Shown here piece by piece: positions 53,432-64,000 of a stretch of DNA of 64,000 bases. How positions within the stretch are numbered: the stretch's first letter is position 1; the number at the start of each line of letters is the position of its first letter. A program made the position numbers and the translations under genes. The notes beneath the pieces are model-generated. The model saw only the letters and a program-made list of their open reading frames with translations, did no database searches and was not told where the DNA came from. Source of the DNA: Saccharomonospora glauca K62 (GTDB lineage Bacteria; Actinomycetota; Actinomycetes; Mycobacteriales; Pseudonocardiaceae); assembly GCF_000243395.2 (NCBI RefSeq), contig NZ_CM001484.1:2011202-2075201 (forward strand). The letters are read 5' to 3'.

Positions 53432-55291
53432 ATGACGACGCTCGGAGTGACGCTGTTCGGTCCGGTCTCGGTGCGCCGGGGGGAACGGGAGATTCCGCTG
53501 GGGCCACCCAAGCAGCGCTCGGTTTTCGCGGTGCTGGCCGCGCGCGCCGGAGAGGTGGTGCGACGCGAGGAACTTGTCAGAGCGGTCTGGGGAGTCGATG
53601 CTTCCCCCACGGCGATGAACAGTGTCTACACCTACGTGGCCCGGCTACGTAACCAGCTGGAGCCCTTTAGACGGCAACGGGCGCGCCCCGACCTGCTCGT
53701 CTCCGACAGCCTCGGGTACATGCTTCGGCTGGCGCCCGACGAAGTGGACACCAAGCGTTTCACGGCATATTTGCGACGAGCGCGCAAGCTTCAAGCGGAA
53801 CGGCTGCCGCGGGCGGCGATCGAGGAGATCGAGTCCGCACTCGCCTTGTGGCAAGGCCCACCGTTCGGTGGTGTGGTCGGTCCGTTCTTCGAGGCGGAGC
53901 ACGCGGCGCTGTCCGAGATGCGGCTGACCGCCATCGAGGATCGCGTTCACCTGCTGTACCAACTCGGCGGGGACCTTAGCGGGGAGCTCGCCGAGCTGTC
54001 GGCACTGGTTCGTCGGCACCCGTTGCGGGAAAGGCTGCGGTACGTGCTGATGCTCTGCCACCTGCAAGCGGGTACGCAGACCGAGGCGATCAGGGAGTAC
54101 AACGACTTCCGTACTCGGCTGGCCGACGAGCAAGGACTCGAACCGGGGGAACGACTGCAGCAGCTCTATGCGGAGGCACTGAAGTCCGCTCCGCGACGCG
54201 AAGGGGGCCGGCTCGTGAAACCCACGGGGTGGAGAACCGAGACCCCCCGGCCCCCCGTGCCGCTGGCGCAACTGACGCGGGACGTTCCCGACTTCACGGG
54301 ACGCAAGGCGGAGATCCGGCGACTGCACGAACTGGTCGACACCGCCACCGATCGCGGCGAGAGCGCCGTCGTCCTGATCAACGGTGTCCCCGGGGTCGGA
54401 AAGTCCGCACTCGCCGTCCACTTCGCCCATGAGCTCTCCACTCGTTTCCCCGACGGGCAGGTACAGCTGGATCTTCGCGGGTACGGAGCCGGGCAGCCGA
54501 TGCACCCCAGGGAGGCGCTGCATCGGCTGCTCGAAGCGCTGGGTGTTACCACGGCCCCGGACATGGACCCGGAGCGGCAGCGGGCCTTGCTGCACAGCCT
54601 GGTCGCGGGACGGAGACTGCTCATCCTGCTCGACAACGCGAGATGGGTGCAGCAGGTGCGGCCCTTGTTGCCGGGGGACTCCTCGTGCCTGGTCCTCGTC
54701 ACCAGCCGCAACGGGCTCGGAGGTCTGATCGCTCGGGACGGAGCTCGTCGACTCCGCCTCGACGGGATGAGGGTGGACGACGGTGTCGAGTTGTTCGGAC
54801 GGATCGCGGGGAGAGCTCTCGTCGCCAGTGCGTACCCCGCTGTGCGTGAACTCGTCGAAGCCTGCGGGGGACTTCCGCTGGCCCTCCGTATCGCGGCGGC
54901 CCAGACGGAGCTGTCTCCCTCACCGGAGCGCACGCTGGCGCTTTTCAACGGTGTGGACCTGCTTCACCGGCTCTCGGTACCCGGAGACGAACAGTCGTCA
55001 CTCATCACGGTGTTCGAGTGGTCGTACGCAGCGCTCCCGGAGCGAGCGCGCCGGATGTTCCGAGCCTTGGGCAGAGGGTCGGGAGCCGGGGTCACGCTTC
55101 GGACCGCCGCGGCCTTGACGGGCGAGTCGATCGAGGAGGCTCGGGAACACCTCGACATACTCGTCGACGCGGGTTTGGCGTACGAGCCGGTGCAGGACAG
55201 TCTACTTCTGACTCCACTGTTGTTCGCCTACGCTCGTTATCTGTACTTCCGGGAGTCGACCGACGAATCATGTCGGGCCGGCTCGTCTTGA
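53432..55291 (+). CDS. SARP-family (AfsR/DnrI-type) regulator with NB-ARC domain
   Basis: A 619-residue activator. N-terminal OmpR-type winged HTH (about 5-95; PLGPPKQRSVFAVLAARAGE, AMNSVYTYVARLRNQLEP), BTAD helical domain (about 100-245), then an NB-ARC-type ATPase domain (about 285-600) with P-loop NGVPGVGKSALA near residues 317-327 and LLILLDNA as Walker B. It lacks the C-terminal TPR domain of full-length AfsR, ending soon after the NB-ARC helices. ATG 53432 is where family sequence begins. Expected to activate the cluster by binding direct repeats, possibly with the LmbU-family partner. Confidence 0.9.
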   Translation: MTTLGVTLFGPVSVRRGEREIPLGPPKQRSVFAVLAARAGEVVRREELVRAVWGVDASPTAMNSVYTYVARLRNQLEPFRRQRARPDLLVSDSLGYMLRLAPDEVDTKRFTAYLRRARKLQAERLPRAAIEEIESALALWQGPPFGGVVGPFFEAEHAALSEMRLTAIEDRVHLLYQLGGDLSGELAELSALVRRHPLRERLRYVLMLCHLQAGTQTEAIREYNDFRTRLADEQGLEPGERLQQLYAEALKSAPRREGGRLVKPTGWRTETPRPPVPLAQLTRDVPDFTGRKAEIRRLHELVDTATDRGESAVVLINGVPGVGKSALAVHFAHELSTRFPDGQVQLDLRGYGAGQPMHPREALHRLLEALGVTTAPDMDPERQRALLHSLVAGRRLLILLDNARWVQQVRPLLPGDSSCLVLVTSRNGLGGLIARDGARRLRLDGMRVDDGVELFGRIAGRALVASAYPAVRELVEACGGLPLALRIAAAQTELSPSPERTLALFNGVDLLHRLSVPGDEQSSLITVFEWSYAALPERARRMFRALGRGSGAGVTLRTAAALTGESIEEAREHLDILVDAGLAYEPVQDSLLLTPLLFAYARYLYFRESTDESCRAGSS

Positions 55292-55484
55292 GCGTGCAGC
55301 GTCCTCCTTTTAGTTCTCGCCGTCAAGTACGGCGCTCCCCGAACCCGAGTTCACCCGATGGGGTTGCCAGCGAGTATGTGCTCGTCCATCATCGGCAGCA
55401 CGAACCGCGGGCCGATTCAGGGTCGGGGCATCGAGAGTCGGTGCGGCTCGAATCCGAATTTCACGGCGAACGGGTATTCGTGCG

Positions 55485-56096
55485 ATGACGATCAGTGAGA
55501 TGTCGCTGCTCAACACGTTTCGGATAACTCCGGAACGGCACCGTGACGAACGTGGTTCCTTTATTGAGGTGGTACGTTCGAACGCTCTTTCCGAGGTGAT
55601 CGGATACGAGTTCACGGTACGTCAGGCCAATTGCTCGTTGAGCGTGCGCAACACCATCCGAGGAATTCACACCACCGCTTTGCCGCCGGGGCAGGCCAAG
55701 CTGGTGACATGCGTCAGCGGCTCGATCCTCGACGTGGCCGTGGACCTCCGCGTCGGCTCGCCGACCTTCGGCCAGTACGAGATCACCAGGCAGGACGCCG
55801 ACACGGGGGTGTCGGTGTACCTGCCCGACGGCATCGGCCACGCCTTCATCGCCCTCACCGATAATGCCTGTGTCAACTACCTGTGCTCGGAGAAATACGT
55901 CCCCGGAACGATGATCGAGATCGATCCGCTGGACCCGGATATCGGCATACCGTGGAATTTGACCACCGAGCCGGTCATGTCCGACAAGGACGCCGCGGCC
56001 CCGAGTTTGAAGACCGCCGTGGCGAGAGGAATGTTGCCGACCTATGAGCAATGTCTCGCGCACTACGAGGCGCTGCGGCGGCGTTCGGCTGCCTGA
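55485..56096 (+). CDS. dTDP-4-keto-6-deoxyhexose 3,5- or 5-epimerase (RmlC family)
   Basis: A 203-residue cupin epimerase. Catalytic residues by count: His62 and Lys72 in IRGIHTTALPPGQAKLV, plus a Tyr near 138 (SEKYVPG); Arg59 and DVAVDLRVGSPTFGQYE are standard RmlC. The family epimerises dTDP-4-keto-6-deoxysugars at C3/C5 or C5 only. Sitting beside a sugar C-methyltransferase it is more likely a secondary-metabolite epimerase (EvaD/NovW type) than the housekeeping rhamnose enzyme. ATG 55485, or ATG 55500 as alternative. Confidence 0.87.
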   Translation: MTISEMSLLNTFRITPERHRDERGSFIEVVRSNALSEVIGYEFTVRQANCSLSVRNTIRGIHTTALPPGQAKLVTCVSGSILDVAVDLRVGSPTFGQYEITRQDADTGVSVYLPDGIGHAFIALTDNACVNYLCSEKYVPGTMIEIDPLDPDIGIPWNLTTEPVMSDKDAAAPSLKTAVARGMLPTYEQCLAHYEALRRRSAA

Positions 56097-56233
56097 GCCG
56101 AGGCCGTCCCGCTGGCGGGACACCGTTCCCGCGCTTTTTTCGTGAAAACGTGGTTCGCTTCTCCGGTCTTGAAACCCGGAGGGTCACATCATGGATGTCG
56201 AACCCCGTGTCCAACTCTTCCGTGAGAGGATTC

Positions 56234-59683
<3,450 letters not shown>

Positions 59684-59687
<4 letters not shown>

Positions 59688-61060
59688 CCGTCATCTCCCG
59701 GAACCGCAGGACGTGGCTGGGCCTCGGTGCGGGACTTCTCGTACTGGTTCTCGGCGTCGTCGTGTGGGCGGGCGGCACGGTGCGTTCGGAGGCCGGTGGT
59801 GGGGTCGACCCGCTCGCCCGGTTCCTGCTGGCCGTGGCGGTGATCCTCGTGGTGAGTCACGTCCTCGGGAGCGTGTTGCGGCGGGTCGGCCAACCCAGGG
59901 TGGTCGGCGAGATGCTCGGCGGGGTGATGTTGGGCCCGTCGGTGCTCGGTTCGATGTGGCCGGAGGCGATGCAGTGGCTGTTCACCGCAGATGCGCTGGG
60001 GCATCTCGACAAAGTGGGCCAGCTCGGGCTCGTCGTGTTCATGTTCCTCCTGGGATGCGAACTGCGGCTCGACCGGATCGACAGACCCGCCACGGTCGCG
60101 GCCACCGTGGCGGGGGGCACGGGGTTGCCGTTCGCCGTCGGAATCGGACTGGCGTGCGCTTTCGCCGGGTTGCTCTCACCGAGAGGTTTCACCGTGCCGT
60201 ACGCGTTGTTCCTGGGACTCGCGCTGTCGATCACCGCGTTGCCGGTACTGGCTCGGATCCTCCTCGACCTCAAGTTGGAGGAGACCGGTGTCGGCGTGCT
60301 GACGGTGTCGGCCGCCGCCATCGGCGACGGCGTGGCCTGGTTGGTGCTGACCGTGATCCTGACCGCCACGGGGCAAGGAACTCACGCCTCCGCCGCCGAG
60401 ACGGCCTACTTGGCCGCGGCCTTGGTCGTCGTGACCTTTCTCTGCGTGCGACCGGCGCTGGCGGTCCTGGTACGCAAGGTACGGTCGAAACAACTCCTCA
60501 CCGTGGTGCTGCTCGCCGGGGCGATCACCTTCTCGGCGGTGACCCAGGCGATCAACTTGCACCCCGTCATCGGCGCCTTCCTTTTCGGCGCCGTGGTACC
60601 GCGTGACTCCGAGCCCGTACGTCGAGTCGGTCACCAACTCCAGGGCTTCACGCTGATCGTGTTGCTCCCGGTGTTCTTCGCCGGGGTCGGTCTGAACACC
60701 TCGGTGGGTCTTCTCGGTGGTGACCTCGTCGCCTGGACGGTCTTCGGGACCTTGTTGGTCGCCTCGGTGACGGCCAAGTTCGTCGGGGCGGGAGGCGCCG
60801 CGCGGCTGACCGGCCTTCCGACCCGTCAGGCCGTATGGGTGGGGGCCGCGATGAATTGCCGTGGGGTCACCGAACTGGTCATCGCCGCGATAGGGTTCCA
60901 AGCCGGCCTGATCAACCAACTGGGCTTCACGATGTTGGTGCTTCTCGCGGTGATCACCACGGTCCTGAGCAATTGGGCGCTGCGATGGCTGAGCCCCGAC
61001 GGGGTCGCCCTCGACCGGAGTCGGGCTCCCATGGGATCGACAGGAAAGGACGCGAGATGA
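59684..61060 (+). CDS. Cation:proton antiporter (CPA2/Kef-type), possible self-resistance or export
   Basis: A 458-residue membrane protein of the sodium/hydrogen exchanger family (PF00999), 12-13 helices. Visible are VGEMLGGVMLGPSVLG, the half-helix block FMFLLGCELRLD, ITALPVLARILLDL, and the terminal MNCRGVTELVIAAIG. Coupled by 4-base overlaps to the flavin reductase and to rmlA. Halogenase/flavin reductase/antiporter neighbourhoods also occur in the rebeccamycin cluster (rebH, rebF, rebU), where the antiporter is thought to act in export or resistance; the same role is inferred here. Confidence 0.88.
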
Positions 61061-61929
61061 AAGGAATCGTCCTCGCCGGCGGCAACGGGACCCGGATGCA
61101 TCCACTGACGTTGGCGACGTCCAAGCAACTGCTGCCCGTCTACGACAAGCCGATGGTGTACTACCCGTTGTCCGTGCTGATGTTGGCGGGGCTGCGAGAC
61201 ATCCTGATCATCTCCAACCCGGAAACCCTGCCCGTACTTCGGGCCCTGTTGGGAGACGGGAGCAGATTCGGCCTGAACTTCAGTTACGCGGAACAGAAGG
61301 AGCCGCGCGGCATCGCGGAGGCGTTCCTCATCGGTGAGAAGTTTCTCGACGGCGGGCCCTCGGCGCTCATCCTGGGAGACAACCTCTTCCACGGTGCCGG
61401 CTTTCCGAAGCTGCTCCGGTCCGCACGGCGGGAGCTCGACGGCTGCACGTTGTTCGGATACCCGGTCTCGGACCCCGGACGATTCGGCATCGGTGAGGTC
61501 GACGCCGAGGGAAACTTGGTGTCGTTGGAGGAGAAGCCTTCGAAACCGCGTTCCGACAACGCCATCGTGGGGTTGTACTTCTACGACTCCGAGGTGGTGG
61601 ACATCGCCAAGGAACTCACCCCGTCGGCCCGCGGCGAACTGGAGATCACGGAGGTCAACCAGGTCTACCTGAAGCAAGGACGGGCGAAGTTGATTCGGCT
61701 CGGTCGGGGTTACACGTGGCTCGACGCGGGGACGCACGACTCGCTCCTTTCGGCCAGCCAGTACGTGCAGACGATTCAGCATCGGCAGGGGGTCCAGGTG
61801 GCATGCCTGGAGGAGATCGCCCTGAGACTCGGCCACATCGATTCGCAGCGTTGCTACGAGCTGGGCGAGCGGATGAAGAACTCCGACTACGGCCGGTACC
61901 TGATGCAGGTGGCTCAGGAAGTCGGTTGA
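61057..61929 (+). CDS. rmlA: Glucose-1-phosphate thymidylyltransferase
   Basis: A 290-residue RmlA converting glucose-1-phosphate and dTTP to dTDP-glucose. GGNGTRMHPLT and KQLLPVYDKPMVYYPLS are the nucleotide-binding signature, GDNLFHG holds the metal Asp, and LEEKPSKPRSDNAIVGLYFY closes the sugar site. It starts the dTDP-deoxysugar route used by the epimerase and C-methyltransferase. Start overlaps the antiporter stop by 4 bases. Its 3' end overlaps the convergent PH-domain gene by 16 bases. Confidence 0.94.
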   Translation: MKGIVLAGGNGTRMHPLTLATSKQLLPVYDKPMVYYPLSVLMLAGLRDILIISNPETLPVLRALLGDGSRFGLNFSYAEQKEPRGIAEAFLIGEKFLDGGPSALILGDNLFHGAGFPKLLRSARRELDGCTLFGYPVSDPGRFGIGEVDAEGNLVSLEEKPSKPRSDNAIVGLYFYDSEVVDIAKELTPSARGELEITEVNQVYLKQGRAKLIRLGRGYTWLDAGTHDSLLSASQYVQTIQHRQGVQVACLEEIALRLGHIDSQRCYELGERMKNSDYGRYLMQVAQEVG

Positions 61930-62411
61930 GGACGGGTGGCCCCGGTGGTGCGGGTGAGCTGTTCGGCCAGTTCCTCCGCGAGTGAGCTCTCCAGGCCCTC
62001 GACCTTGAGCGCTCCTTTCGCCGATGCAGTGGTCACCACCAAGGTGGCCAGGCCGAAGTGCCGTTGAAGCGGACCGCGCACGGTGTCGACCGTCTGGATC
62101 CGGGAGAGGGGAGCCACATGCCAGCGTTGCCAGAAATAGCCGACGCGCACGTGTACCGCGGTGTCGGTGATCTCCCAACGATGGACCGCGAACCACCACC
62201 GTGGCAGCAGGATGACGGCCGGAACGGCCAGAACGGCGACCACCGCGGTGGGGCCGAACAGCCAGGGGCCGCCCATCTTGAGCACGCCGGGCACCACGGC
62301 GCAGACCACCAGCACGGCCACGGCCGCGGCGAACAGGCCGGCGACCTTGGTACGCCACCACTGGACGGTGGCCCGGTGGAACCGGTTTCTCGGCGGCTTG
62401 GTCGGGGGCAT
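61914..62411 (-). CDS. Bacterial PH-domain membrane protein (bPH2/YdbS-like)
   Basis: A 165-residue protein: charged N-terminus, two membrane helices (about 25-45 and 50-70), then a PH-like domain WWFAVHRWEITDTAVHVRVG, SRIQTVDTVRGPLQRHFGL (PF03703 pattern). Function of this family is unknown. ATG 62411 has AAGGAG upstream. It lies on the opposite strand inside the natural-product cluster, so it may be a chromosomal gene caught between cluster genes. Confidence 0.8.
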   Translation of the reverse strand: MPPTKPPRNRFHRATVQWWRTKVAGLFAAAVAVLVVCAVVPGVLKMGGPWLFGPTAVVAVLAVPAVILLPRWWFAVHRWEITDTAVHVRVGYFWQRWHVAPLSRIQTVDTVRGPLQRHFGLATLVVTTASAKGALKVEGLESSLAEELAEQLTRTTGATRPQPTS

Positions 62412-62472
62412 GGAACTCCTTCACCAATGGCGACCGCGATGTGCGCAGTGTAAGGCATCGATACCGAACGTC

Positions 62473-62499
62473 ACCGACATCGTGCATCGGGATGTCGGT
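62473..62499. promoter_or_regulatory. Inverted repeat upstream of the GNAT gene
   Basis: ACCGACATC (62473-62481) and GATGTCGGT (62491-62499), perfect 9-base arms, 9-base loop, in the 108-base divergent region between the PH-domain and GNAT genes and 21 bases before the GNAT start. Could be an operator or a 5' leader hairpin. Confidence 0.45.
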
Positions 62500-62519
62500 C
62501 GGCGAGAGAGGCAGGGGTT

Positions 62520-63053
62520 GTGGCAGCCAAGCGAGTGATCTTTCCCGTGACGTCGACCCGACGTGTGGAGTTGTGTCCGGCGACGGCCGCGGACCAGTCG
62601 GAATTCTTTCGCACGGTGTTGCGGACGGGCATCGAGAGCGTGCGGCCGATGGCACGCGCGGATGGAGTGGGACCGCGTCCGAACGCGGCCTTCACGGTCC
62701 GCAACCGAATGAGCGGGGAACAGCTCGGGTTCAGCCTGCTGTTCGGCCTCGACGAGGCCGGACACATTCGTTGCGGAACGTATCTCGATCCGGAACTCAA
62801 CCGATTGGGACTCGGCGGGGACGCCATCGGTTTGACCATCAACTACACCTTTGCGCAATTCAATGTGGATCGAGTGATCACGGAGACCACCGAGGCGAGT
62901 CTCGGCTCGTTCGGGATGCGGCCGGGGGACGAACGGGTGCTCACGGTCCTTCCCGATTTCCTGTACTTCCGGGGCCGTTACTGGAACCTCTACGGTTTCC
63001 AGGTGGAACGGCACGAGTGGGTCAGCGACGACCAGGAGATCGTCGATGATTAA
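62520..63053 (+). CDS. GNAT-family N-acyltransferase (RimJ/RimL-like)
   Basis: A 177-residue GNAT protein: RRVELCPATAADQSEFF at the start, the beta-alpha core GFSLLFGLDEAGHIRCGTYL, acyl-CoA loop NRLGLGGDAIGL in the usual place (R/Q-x-x-G-x-G/A), and NVDRVITETTEASLGSFGM. The predicted partner is an amine in a protein, sugar or pathway intermediate. GTG 62520 has a GGGG ribosome site. It precedes the AMP-ligase by 152 bases, so both probably belong to the cluster. Confidence 0.75.
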   Translation: MAAKRVIFPVTSTRRVELCPATAADQSEFFRTVLRTGIESVRPMARADGVGPRPNAAFTVRNRMSGEQLGFSLLFGLDEAGHIRCGTYLDPELNRLGLGGDAIGLTINYTFAQFNVDRVITETTEASLGSFGMRPGDERVLTVLPDFLYFRGRYWNLYGFQVERHEWVSDDQEIVDD

Positions 63054-63205
63054 GGTGTCGTCGTTGTCTCGCCGGCGGGACAACGACCTGGCCACGGGGT
63101 AATACCTGCTATACGATTCGTTCGCTCGTTTTCCTCGCCTCGTCCTCGCAGAGGATTCTTTTCATCCGGGATTCGTGCCTCAATGGAACCGAGGAGCGGT
63201 TTGTC

Positions 63206-64000
63206 GTGACGTACTCCGAACTATCGCCGGAGGAACTCCTGGCCGAGGGTTTCTTCTCACCGCGGATCACCGAGGAACCCTGGGTGGTGCGCTGGGACCG
63301 GTTCGACGGCGACCTCGCAGCCATCGAGGCCATGGTGCTCGACGCCCTCCCGGAGACGGTGGTGTTCCACACCTCCGGAACCACCGGCGCCAGTCGGGCG
63401 TGGTACCGAAAGAAGCAATTCCTCTGGGCCGAGGCCTCGATGCTGGCGAGGCTGTTGGCTCCCCGAGCGCCCGAAGCGGCGTTGTCCTTCGTGCACCCGA
63501 AACATCTCTACGGCGCGTTGAGCAGCGTTCTCGTGCCCGCGAGGCTCGGTATCCCGGTCTGGTACCGACCGCAGGTCACGGGCCAGCTGCCCCCGGTCGA
63601 CGAGCACCGTCACTGGGCGGTCATGGCCATCCCCTGGGTCTTCGCCGTGTTGCGACGGCACATGGCCTGGATTCGCTCCCTCGACCAGGTCACCGTGCTG
63701 CACGCGAGCGGCATGATCCCCGATGCCGCACTGCATTTCCTCGCCGAGGCGGGGCCGGAGCGCGCCCGCATCATCGAGGTCTTCGGCGCGACCGAGTCCG
63801 GTGGGGTCGGCACCCGGCAGTGGTCCGAGGGCGATCCGCCCGACTGGTCACTGATCGACGACGTCTCCTTCGTCGATCCGGTGGTACCGGGTGAGGGGGA
63901 GGTCCCGTTGAAGATCCGCAGTCCACGGCTTGCCTTCCTCGGGGAGAACGAGGCTCCGGACCACTGTCAGCTGGACGACTACGTACAGCGCCTCTCCGAC
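63206..64000 (+). CDS. AMP-forming acyl/aryl ligase (3' partial)
   Basis: Open from GTG 63206 (GAGGAG about 10 bases upstream) to the window end, 265 codons, no stop. ANL-superfamily ligase: P-loop FHTSGTTGASRAWYRK (residues 54-69) and EVFGATESGG (about 192-201) are core motifs A3 and A5. The P-loop lies about 100 residues closer to the N-terminus than normal, so most of the N-terminal subdomain is missing or this is a compact subfamily. It would activate a carboxylic acid as adenylate, perhaps the halogenated tryptophan-derived acid or an acyl starter; substrate unassigned. Confidence 0.85.
   Translation, partial: MTYSELSPEELLAEGFFSPRITEEPWVVRWDRFDGDLAAIEAMVLDALPETVVFHTSGTTGASRAWYRKKQFLWAEASMLARLLAPRAPEAALSFVHPKHLYGALSSVLVPARLGIPVWYRPQVTGQLPPVDEHRHWAVMAIPWVFAVLRRHMAWIRSLDQVTVLHASGMIPDAALHFLAEAGPERARIIEVFGATESGGVGTRQWSEGDPPDWSLIDDVSFVDPVVPGEGEVPLKIRSPRLAFLGENEAPDHCQLDDYVQRLSD

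Overview
This is a 64 kb piece of a high-GC actinomycete chromosome. Strong C/G third-position bias, frequent GTG starts, many 4-nt start/stop overlaps, an actinobacterial-type QcrB and LmbU/SARP regulators point to Pseudonocardiales (a Saccharomonospora/Amycolatopsis-like organism). That placement is an inference from protein character only. I saw no tRNA, rRNA, CRISPR array, insertion sequence or phage gene.

Layout. (1) 1-3.7 kb: two FAD amine/amino-acid oxidoreductases flank a sodium:solute symporter. (2) 3.7-9.8 kb, minus strand: a probable mevalonate/HMG-CoA catabolic operon with a PucR-type regulator, class II HMG-CoA reductase, HMG-CoA lyase, a small membrane protein and a TctA-like permease. 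(3) 10-14.4 kb: a stand-alone cytochrome b subunit (QcrB), a methyltransferase, cysteine dioxygenase and a frameshifted lipoprotein gene. (4) 14.5-24.1 kb, minus strand: a tightly coupled eight-gene catabolic operon (ROK regulator, ABC importer, argininosuccinate-lyase-like enzyme, PfkB kinase, amidohydrolase, SIS-domain enzyme) whose substrate I cannot name. (5) 24.4-28.4 kb: an SDR dehydrogenase divergent from a TRAP transporter. (6) 28.5-36.7 kb: an EI24-family membrane protein, about 1 kb without a convincing gene, an amino-acid permease with a clear terminator, a frameshifted membrane protein, a queuine-transglycosylase-like protein, and furA-katA-ankyrin. (7) 36.7-52.3 kb: a hexuronate regulon with a secreted GH67 alpha-glucuronidase, UxaC, a LacI regulator, an ABC importer, ManD, KDG kinase, an altronate-dehydratase-family enzyme and a UxuB/UxaB-type reductase. 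Two perfect TGCAA-N4-TTGCA operators lie between uxaC and lacI. (8) 52.5-64 kb and beyond: the left edge of a natural-product cluster. It holds divergent LmbU and SARP regulators, deoxysugar enzymes (RmlC-like epimerase, C-methyltransferase, RmlA), a PyrH-type tryptophan halogenase with its flavin reductase, a cation/proton antiporter, a GNAT enzyme and an AMP-forming ligase cut by the window end.

Working logic. The uronate block reads as a complete route from xylan side chains: secreted GH67 frees (methyl)glucuronate, the ABC importer takes it up, UxaC isomerises it, the reductase yields mannonate (or altronate), ManD/UxaA dehydrate to KDG, and the kinase makes KDPG; the aldolase is elsewhere. 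The block at the right edge reads as assembly of a glycosylated product carrying a chlorinated tryptophan-derived unit. The halogenase has Lys75 and Glu354, the catalytic pair I recall for the tryptophan 5-halogenase PyrH. Core scaffold, glycosyltransferase and remaining sugar genes must lie beyond 64 kb if this is right.
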